Shown: positions 6,572 to 11,701 of the stretch, piece after piece
Layout: each line of letters begins with the position of its first letter
Numbering within the stretch: position 1 is the stretch's first letter
Program-made: the position numbers and the translations under genes
Notes under the pieces: generated by a model
What the model was told of the DNA's origin: nothing
The model's input: the letters and a program-made list of their open reading frames with translations, nothing else
Database searches by the model: none
Origin: an uncultured Eubacteriales bacterium
GTDB lineage: Bacteria > Bacillota > Clostridia > Lachnospirales > Lachnospiraceae
NCBI GenBank assembly: GCA_900313765.1
Contig: OMSN01000095.1
Coordinates: 1 to 11,701, forward strand
DNA length: 11,701 bases
Direction of reading: 5' to 3'

Positions 6572-9013
6572 TTATTCCACTGGGCGGATCTTGATCGGAT
6601 TCTCAGGAACGCCCCAGAAGGCTTCCACGTTGCGGAACGGATCCGCGTCGATCCCCTTTTCCTTCTTCTTTTTTCCTTTTTTCTCGGAAATGAGCGGCTG
6701 GAGGTTCAGCATCTCGAGTACATCACTGACCTTCTTCACCGGGAAGATCTTCAGTGCGCTCCTCACCTCTTCCGCGACCTCTTCCAGATCCTCGCGGTTT
6801 TCTTCTGGAATAAAGACCTGCGTGATCCCTGCCCTCTGGGCAGCCATCAGTTTCTCCGGGAGGCCTCCGATCGGCATAACGCCGCCCCTGAGCGACACTT
6901 CACCTGTCATTGCCCAGGTCGGGCTGACTTCACGGCCGGTGACAAGGCTTGCCAGCGCTGTCGTCAGCGTAATTCCGGCAGACGGACCATCCTTCGGGAT
7001 CGCTCCCTCCGGAACATGGATATGAAGGTCATTTTCCGCAAACAGCTTGACCTTATCCGGATACATCGCCTTCACCAGGGAGATGGCGATCTGAACCGAT
7101 TCCTTCATCACATCGCCAAGCTGTCCGGTGACGACCACTTTGCCAGTCCCCTTCGTAAACAGCGTCTCGATAAAGAGGATCTCTCCTCCTGATGCCGTCC
7201 AGGCCAGTCCAGTCACGATACCCGGTCTCTTCTCTTCCTTTACCTGATCATGCCGGATCGGCTTCTGATCCAGATATTTGCGCAGATCCTCCGGTCCTAC
7301 CACCACCTTCTTCGGCGATGCCTTCTTCGAACCGTCGGAATCCTTCTTCTTTGCAGCACCGGCCTGGTTCTCGACGATCTCCACCGCCGCATACCGGCAC
7401 AGAGTGTCCATCTGCTTCTTCAGTCCGCGGACACCGCTCTCCATGGTGTAATTGTCAATGACCGCACGGATCGCATCATCCTTCACCTCCAGCGCATCTT
7501 CCGTGATGCCGGTCGCCTTTCTGGCCCTCGGAAGGAGATGACGCTTCGCGATCTGGAACTTCTCAACTGCCGTATAACCCGGGAACTGTATGACCTCCAT
7601 ACGGTTCAGCAGCGGCTCCGGAATCGTGTCCGTCGTATTCGCGGTGCAGACAAACAGCACATCCGACAGATCATACGGAACATTCATATAGTGATCCGTG
7701 AAGCTGAAATTCTGCTCCGGATCAAGGACTTCCAGCAGTGCGCTGGAAGGATCACCGCTGTAGTCACGGGTCAGTTTATCCACCTCATCCAGCACAATGA
7801 CCGGATTGGACGTGCCCGCATTCTTCATTGCGTTCATAACACGTCCGGGCATGGCGCCGATATATGTCCTTCTGTGGCCTCTGATCTCAGCTTCATCCCT
7901 GACACCGCCAAGGGAGATCCGGACATACTCACGTCCAAGAGCCTTCGCGATACTCTGGCCGATACTGGTCTTGCCCGTGCCCGGCGCACCCACAAACAGA
8001 AGGATCGAGCCGGACTGCTTCTTGTTCAGGCTCATGACAGCAAGCTGCTGAATGACCCTGTTCTTGACCTTCTTCAGGCCATAGTGATCCTCATCCAGAA
8101 TCTCCTGCGCCTTCTCCAGGTCGATCTTCTTAAACTTCGCCTTCTTCCAGTCCAGAGACGTCACAAAGTCAAGATAGTCATAGAGCAGACCATACTCATG
8201 GCTGTCCTTGCCCTCCTGCTTCATGCGTCCGAGAACCTTGTCCGCCTCTCTGCGGGCAGTCTCATTCATCCCCGACTTCTCGATCTTCTCCTCAAACTTC
8301 CTGACATCGGAGATGTTTTCCGGATGCATCTCATCCAGCTGCTTCTGCAGAAAACTGATCTGCTTCTTCAGAGCATCCTCACGGTAGAGTTTCTCATTTG
8401 TCTCCTTCGCATGCTCCTGGGCCTCATTGGTAACATCCGAGACCGCGATAAACTCATAGACCGCCTTCTCGATCAGATCCAGGCGCTCCGATTCCTTATC
8501 CGCAGCAAGAATCGCAAACCGCTCATCCACATCAAGCGTCAGATACGCACTGAGTGCAGTCGCACATTCTTCCGCATTCTTCCAGCGGTTGATATAGGTG
8601 CGCACCATCAGCCCCCACGGGAACTTCTGAACAAACTCCGTGATCCTCGCCTTCAGAGTTTCAAGAATCTTCTTCTTGTCCTCCTCCGACACATCCCTGA
8701 TATCAGGACGGATCACAGCATCTGCATAGATCTCAGATTCAGAAACGATAATATCACCGATATTCATACGGTCCTCAGAGCGTACAGTGATATCACCGTC
8801 ATCATCCACCGCTTCAACAACGCCGGTAAGACCGATCGGGTAAAAATCCTTCCCGGTCAGACTCCTCCTGTTCTTATCAGATCTCTTGAACAGGAACAGA
8901 ACCTTCTCACCCTCACGGATCGAGCCGGCCGTGCTGTCATCAAAAAAGTCCTTCTTAAAGGTCATCGAAATGTCCGGAAGGATCACCATATTATAAACCG
9001 GAATAACAATCAC
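6572..9013 (-). CDS. lon: ATP-dependent protease Lon
   Basis: This is a cytoplasmic AAA+ serine protease that degrades misfolded and regulatory proteins. The product is 813 residues. It has a LON N-terminal domain (about 1-190), a long helical/coiled region (about 190-300) and the AAA+ module. Walker A is GAPGTGKT (342-349) and Walker B VIVLDE (405-410). The protease domain carries the catalytic dyad S678 (KDGPSAGI) and K721 (GGLPEKLMAAQRAG), nearly the same positions as in E. coli. A Lys/Ser-rich insert lies at about 551-570. A Lys-rich linker and ~30-residue tail (about 778-813) extend past the usual end. The GTG start at 9013 has GGAAGGGGG about 8 bases upstream. A promoter at 9057-9085 overlapped by a CIRCE element suggests repression by HrcA. 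A strong terminator follows, so lon looks monocistronic. Confidence 0.97.
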   Translation of the reverse strand: MIVIPVYNMVILPDISMTFKKDFFDDSTAGSIREGEKVLFLFKRSDKNRRSLTGKDFYPIGLTGVVEAVDDDGDITVRSEDRMNIGDIIVSESEIYADAVIRPDIRDVSEEDKKKILETLKARITEFVQKFPWGLMVRTYINRWKNAEECATALSAYLTLDVDERFAILAADKESERLDLIEKAVYEFIAVSDVTNEAQEHAKETNEKLYREDALKKQISFLQKQLDEMHPENISDVRKFEEKIEKSGMNETARREADKVLGRMKQEGKDSHEYGLLYDYLDFVTSLDWKKAKFKKIDLEKAQEILDEDHYGLKKVKNRVIQQLAVMSLNKKQSGSILLFVGAPGTGKTSIGQSIAKALGREYVRISLGGVRDEAEIRGHRRTYIGAMPGRVMNAMKNAGTSNPVIVLDEVDKLTRDYSGDPSSALLEVLDPEQNFSFTDHYMNVPYDLSDVLFVCTANTTDTIPEPLLNRMEVIQFPGYTAVEKFQIAKRHLLPRARKATGITEDALEVKDDAIRAVIDNYTMESGVRGLKKQMDTLCRYAAVEIVENQAGAAKKKDSDGSKKASPKKVVVGPEDLRKYLDQKPIRHDQVKEEKRPGIVTGLAWTASGGEILFIETLFTKGTGKVVVTGQLGDVMKESVQIAISLVKAMYPDKVKLFAENDLHIHVPEGAIPKDGPSAGITLTTALASLVTGREVSPTWAMTGEVSLRGGVMPIGGLPEKLMAAQRAGITQVFIPEENREDLEEVAEEVRSALKIFPVKKVSDVLEMLNLQPLISEKKGKKKKEKGIDADPFRNVEAFWGVPENPIKIRPVE

Positions 9014-9056
9014 AGGTTGAACCCCCTTCCCCAGATAAATCGTCTAGTGTGTCCTA

Positions 9057-9085
9057 ACCATAGCATTGTTTGTTAGCACTGTCAA
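9057..9085 (-). promoter_or_regulatory. Sigma-A-type promoter of lon
   Basis: On the minus strand TTGACA (9080-9085), a 17-base spacer and TATGGT (9057-9062) lie about 45 bases upstream of the lon GTG start. The -35 box lies inside the CIRCE element (9073-9099), so a repressor bound there would block RNA polymerase. Confidence 0.75.
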
Positions 9086-9099
9086 TACTCGAGTGCTAA
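9073..9099. promoter_or_regulatory. CIRCE element (HrcA operator) at lon
   Basis: The plus strand reads TTAGCACTG (9073-9081), nine bases, then GAGTGCTAA (9091-9099). The CIRCE consensus is TTAGCACTC-N9-GAGTGCTAA, so 17 of 18 arm positions match and the spacing is exact. In Gram-positive bacteria the heat-shock repressor HrcA binds CIRCE at dnaK and groE operons. Here it overlaps the -35 of the lon promoter. No hrcA lies in the window. Confidence 0.92.
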
Positions 9100-9135
9100 A
9101 TAAATTGTGTAATCGCTAATTTCGCATAGCAGGAA

Positions 9136-9182
9136 CCGCCCCTCAGCGAAGAATGCGCCGGCATTCTGAGCTGCAAGGGCGG
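9136..9182 (-). other. Intergenic branched hairpin between the GH5 gene and lon
   Basis: Nested complementary blocks occur in order: CCGCCC (9136-9141) with GGGCGG (9177-9182), CTCAG (9142-9146) with CTGAG (9166-9170), and AATGC (9152-9156) with GCATT (9161-9165) closing a 4-base loop. A 6-base bulge lies on one side and a 5-base bulge on the other. It lies about 30 bases after the GH5 stop, so it may act as the 3' end of the buk-GH5 transcript. No T run follows on either strand, so it is not a standard terminator. A dispersed repeat or RNA-processing hairpin are alternatives. Confidence 0.5.
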
Positions 9183-9213
9183 GCCTGTGAAGTGACTATA
9201 ATAATGTAATAAA

Positions 9214-10257
9214 TCAGAGTATCCGGATGAAATCATCCCTGATATCCGCAAAATGCTCCCCTGTGAATCCGAAATCCTTCTCTTTATAGTTCCACAGCGC
9301 TCTGCCGATCCCATACCGATCCATCGCAGCATGGATGTCTTTCAGCCAGCGAAGAGCAGCGTGCTTATCCGCAAGATCGATCACGCCATACTCACCGCAA
9401 TAGAGCGGTACCTGGTCCTTTTCCGCTTTCTCGAGTGCCGGGGCAAAGATAGCTTCAAAGAACGCCTCGCCTGTCTGGTCCTCCACACTCTCTCCGAGAG
9501 ATCCCGCAAGGTCGCCGGACAGCCCCATCTCTTTGGCCTTATTCAGGTAGTCCGACAGTTTACCCGGATAATCGATCCTGAAATCACGCGGCATGGAATC
9601 CACCCAGTAAGCACCCTGATGGGTAAAGACGATCGGCTCATAGCAATGGAAGTTATACACGATCTTGTCATCCAGCGGAATGTCCAGCAGCGGGACGCTT
9701 GTCACGCTGTTATAGCAGACGCCTCCGATGATCAGGTAGCTGTCAGGAACGATCGTCCTCATGAGTCGGATGTAAGAAGCGGCCACCTTGTTCCACGCGT
9801 TGGCAACTTCCTTCAGAACAACTTCATTGAGCGGCTCGAATGCCACCTGGTCCTGATGATCCGAGAAGCGGTATGCGATCCTGCTCCACAGGTTCAGAAA
9901 ACGCTCCTGCAGATCTTTGTCATAGAAGAACCTCTCCCGGTCCATGTCCTTCTTCAGCGGGTCAAATGAATAGCCGTAGCATTCATGCAGATCGATCAGC
10001 ATGCGAAGGCCATACTCCGCGCACCACTGCCTGCACAGTTCCAGATAGTGGAATCCGTCTTCCTTCCGGGTACCGTCCTCTTCCTCAAACAGGACATAAT
10101 CCACCGGAACCCGGACATGATCAAACCCGAGGGACGCGATATCCCGGATATCCGCCTGGGTGATGAAACTGTCAAAGTGCTCTTTCTCGTATGCATCAAA
10201 CTGAGAGATCCATCCTCCGAGATTGACACCCTTCTGGAATCCTTCAAACTTTCTCAT
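9214..10257 (-). CDS. Glycoside hydrolase family 5 (cellulase-like fold), probably cytoplasmic
   Basis: This is a (beta/alpha)8-barrel glycosidase of clan A that hydrolyses beta-linked glycans or glycosides. Family landmarks are VNLGGWIS (11-18), HVRVPVDY (47-54, with R49), DLHECYGYSF (89-98, with H91), FEPLNE (140-145, acid/base E145), NFHCYEP (202-208, with H204 and Y206), LYCGEYG (285-291, nucleophile E289) and ALWNYKEKDFGF (320-331, with W322). All key GH5 residues seem present, so it should be active. Substrate cannot be read from sequence. At 347 residues it is a bare catalytic domain with no signal peptide, linker or carbohydrate-binding module, which suggests it acts on imported oligosaccharides or glycosides. 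The ATG at 10257 has GGGGAG 7 bases upstream and lies 14 bases after buk, so both are probably one transcript. Confidence 0.88.
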   Translation of the reverse strand: MRKFEGFQKGVNLGGWISQFDAYEKEHFDSFITQADIRDIASLGFDHVRVPVDYVLFEEEDGTRKEDGFHYLELCRQWCAEYGLRMLIDLHECYGYSFDPLKKDMDRERFFYDKDLQERFLNLWSRIAYRFSDHQDQVAFEPLNEVVLKEVANAWNKVAASYIRLMRTIVPDSYLIIGGVCYNSVTSVPLLDIPLDDKIVYNFHCYEPIVFTHQGAYWVDSMPRDFRIDYPGKLSDYLNKAKEMGLSGDLAGSLGESVEDQTGEAFFEAIFAPALEKAEKDQVPLYCGEYGVIDLADKHAALRWLKDIHAAMDRYGIGRALWNYKEKDFGFTGEHFADIRDDFIRIL

Positions 10258-10271
10258 ACTGGTTCTCCCCG

Positions 10272-11396
10272 TCAGGATTCTTTGATCTGGTCAAAATGAA
10301 AACCGGACCATACAGGCTTGCCGGGATATTTCTTCATCTGCTCCTCACCGGTCAGTACCCGCATGGCACCTGCTGCCATCGCTTCCTGTTCGAACTCCCC
10401 GGGATACTGGAAGACCGGGGCGATCCAGCCGCAGCTTTCCTCGATCCGCTCTCCGACCTCCGGAAATCTCAACAGTCCTCCCGTCAGAAGGATCGCGTCA
10501 ACCTTCCCTTTCAGAGGTGTACTCATCATGCCGATCCATTTGATCACCTGATAGATCATGGCATTCCACACGCGGACCGCAACCTCATCTCCGTCCTCCA
10601 CCATCTTGTGAATGACATCGGAATTGGAAGTGCCGAACCAGTTTGTCAGCCCGCCGGCCTGTGAACACAGGTCACGGATCGTCTCATCATCCAGGTCCTT
10701 GAGGACTCTGCGTCCGTCCGTGATCGCCAGGCTCCCCATCCGGGTCGGGGTAAATGGTCCCTCCCCGCCGCCTGCGTCATTTCCATCGATCATCCTACCG
10801 TGATCATGCGCAGTGATGGAGATCCCTCCGTCAATGTGGCACACGATAAAGTTACATTCGTCATACCGCTTCCCCATCAGCTTCGCATGATGGCGGGCAG
10901 TCGCCTTCAGATTCAGGGCATGGGAAACAGCTCTCCGGTACACACCCTTCAGGCCGGTGATCCGGGCATCATCGCACAGTTCATCCACGATCGGAGGATC
11001 CATCATGATGCACAGGCCTCCATATTTCTTATGGATCTCCGCCGCCATCTGTACACCGAGCATGGACGCATGATACAGACCGCCTTTCAGGGCACGGGTA
11101 TCTTCGATCAGTTTCTCATCGACTTCATAGATCCCGCCCGGGACTGCATAGCATCCACCGCCTCTTCCAACGACAGCATCGATCCCGCGCATGTCAATAT
11201 GGTCCTCCTCAAGGAACTCATGGATGACCTTCATGCGGTATTCCAGCTGGTCATTGATCGTCGGAAAGGTCAGCAGCACCGATGAATCATGAAAAACATC
11301 GGTGGTAAATACGTTCTTACGGTTCTCAAACAGCGACAGTTTCGTTGAAGTCGATCCTGGGTTGATAATAAAAATGCGATATACTCTGTCACTCAT
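10272..11396 (-). CDS. buk: Butyrate kinase family protein
   Basis: This belongs to the acetate/butyrate kinase branch of the ASKHA fold. It interconverts butyryl phosphate plus ADP with butyrate plus ATP, the last step of one fermentative butyrate route. Some relatives prefer branched-chain acids. Visible motifs are the phosphate loop NPGSTSTK (12-19), GRGGG (77-81), MDPPIVDEL (132-140), ARITG (144-148), SHALNLKATARHHA (158-171), the second phosphate motif HIDGGIS (187-193) and LTGGLL in the adenosine-binding part. At 374 residues it is slightly longer than usual, with a short C-terminal addition. The ATG at 11396 has AGGGGA 8 bases upstream. No phosphate butyryltransferase (ptb), its usual partner, is visible in the window. 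Its neighbours are a GH5 enzyme and an acidic protein. Confidence 0.93.
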   Translation of the reverse strand: MSDRVYRIFIINPGSTSTKLSLFENRKNVFTTDVFHDSSVLLTFPTINDQLEYRMKVIHEFLEEDHIDMRGIDAVVGRGGGCYAVPGGIYEVDEKLIEDTRALKGGLYHASMLGVQMAAEIHKKYGGLCIMMDPPIVDELCDDARITGLKGVYRRAVSHALNLKATARHHAKLMGKRYDECNFIVCHIDGGISITAHDHGRMIDGNDAGGGEGPFTPTRMGSLAITDGRRVLKDLDDETIRDLCSQAGGLTNWFGTSNSDVIHKMVEDGDEVAVRVWNAMIYQVIKWIGMMSTPLKGKVDAILLTGGLLRFPEVGERIEESCGWIAPVFQYPGEFEQEAMAAGAMRVLTGEEQMKKYPGKPVWSGFHFDQIKES

Positions 11397-11419
11397 GATG
11401 TTTGTCCCCTCTGTCAGAA

Positions 11420-11701
11420 TCAGAGATTCTCATCCGCCTGCGCCGGCTGGACGGGATCTGCCGCTTCAGCCTCCCCGGGGAGGTTATCCTCATCGATTCC
11501 GCTTATGACTGCATCCATTGCAAGATTGACGGCATTTTCCTCATCAATCTCTTCCTTCTTAACGGCTTCTTCCGCTGAATCTTCATCTCTGCCGCCAGAT
11601 TCATTTTCCGGCTCTGAAGGTTCCCCGGCATATTCGTCCGCGTCGGTTTCACTCAGGTCCGCTTTTTCTGTCAGAGTTTCCTCCTCGAATGTTTCTACTG
11701 C
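11420..11701 (-). CDS. Acidic C-terminal tail of an unrecognised protein (runs off right edge)
   Basis: The minus-strand frame is open from the right edge to a TGA at 11422..11420, giving 93 residues. It contains 33 Asp/Glu against only 4 Lys/Arg, few aromatics (one Phe, one Tyr), and many Ala, Ser and Pro. It therefore reads as a disordered, strongly acidic tail rather than a folded domain. The stretch EENAVNLAMDAVISGID is the only part with helix-like hydrophobic spacing. I cannot name the family. It ends 23 bases before buk with no terminator between, so it may be co-transcribed with buk and the GH5 gene. The start and any folded domain lie outside the window. Confidence 0.7.
   Translation of the reverse strand, partial: AVETFEEETLTEKADLSETDADEYAGEPSEPENESGGRDEDSAEEAVKKEEIDEENAVNLAMDAVISGIDEDNLPGEAEAADPVQPAQADENL

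Noticed and set aside
7250..9076. A 608-codon open frame on the plus strand opposite lon
   Set aside because: It is the antisense shadow of lon, whose AAA+ and protease motifs are unmistakable. The shadow has no recognisable domain, and its length follows from codon bias.
1..11701. CRISPR array, phage, insertion sequence or toxin-antitoxin system
   Set aside because: No regularly spaced repeats, transposase or integrase motifs, or paired small toxin-antitoxin genes were found on either strand. The Uma2 gene alone is not enough to call a defence system.

Overview
The window looks like a chromosomal segment of a Gram-positive anaerobe of the class Clostridia, possibly Lachnospiraceae-like. The reasons are the gene order (ispF, cysS, mini-RNase III, rlmB, secG), a butyrate kinase, strong AGGAGG-type ribosome binding sites, and a CIRCE heat-shock operator. 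Base composition is roughly balanced by eye. The taxonomic call is inference. Every gene I accept lies on the minus strand, so transcription runs from the right edge to the left.

Right edge to about 9210: the acidic C-terminus of an unrecognised protein (cut by the window edge), then butyrate kinase (buk), then a glycoside hydrolase family 5 enzyme without a signal peptide. The short gaps (23 and 14 bases) suggest one operon. About 110 bases with a strong but U-tract-free hairpin follow.

9100 to 6500: lon protease under its own sigma-A-type promoter, which is overlapped by a CIRCE element (the HrcA operator). Lon ends in a perfect 18-bp inverted-repeat terminator. That terminator also contains two identical 10-bp palindromes and a candidate promoter for the next gene.

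6500 to 2460: a Uma2-type PD-(D/E)XK nuclease gene whose helix-turn-helix N-terminus lacks a normal start codon. It overlaps ispF (isoprenoid synthesis) by 4 bases. After 66 bases with a candidate promoter come cysS, mrnC (mini-RNase III) and rlmB. These are tightly packed and link cysteine charging with 23S rRNA maturation and modification.

2460 to 1750: secG (preprotein translocase) with a candidate promoter, then tRNA-Thr(GGU) with a near-consensus promoter set inside an inverted repeat and a terminator downstream.

1700 to 1: sbcD and sbcC (DNA double-strand-end nuclease), overlapping by 14 bases. sbcC runs off the left edge.

Most of this is housekeeping DNA. I saw no CRISPR array, phage, transposase or clear new multi-gene system. 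The places most worth a second look are the lon/Uma2 junction, the CIRCE-controlled lon promoter, the inverted repeat at the tRNA promoter, and the buk-GH5 pairing.
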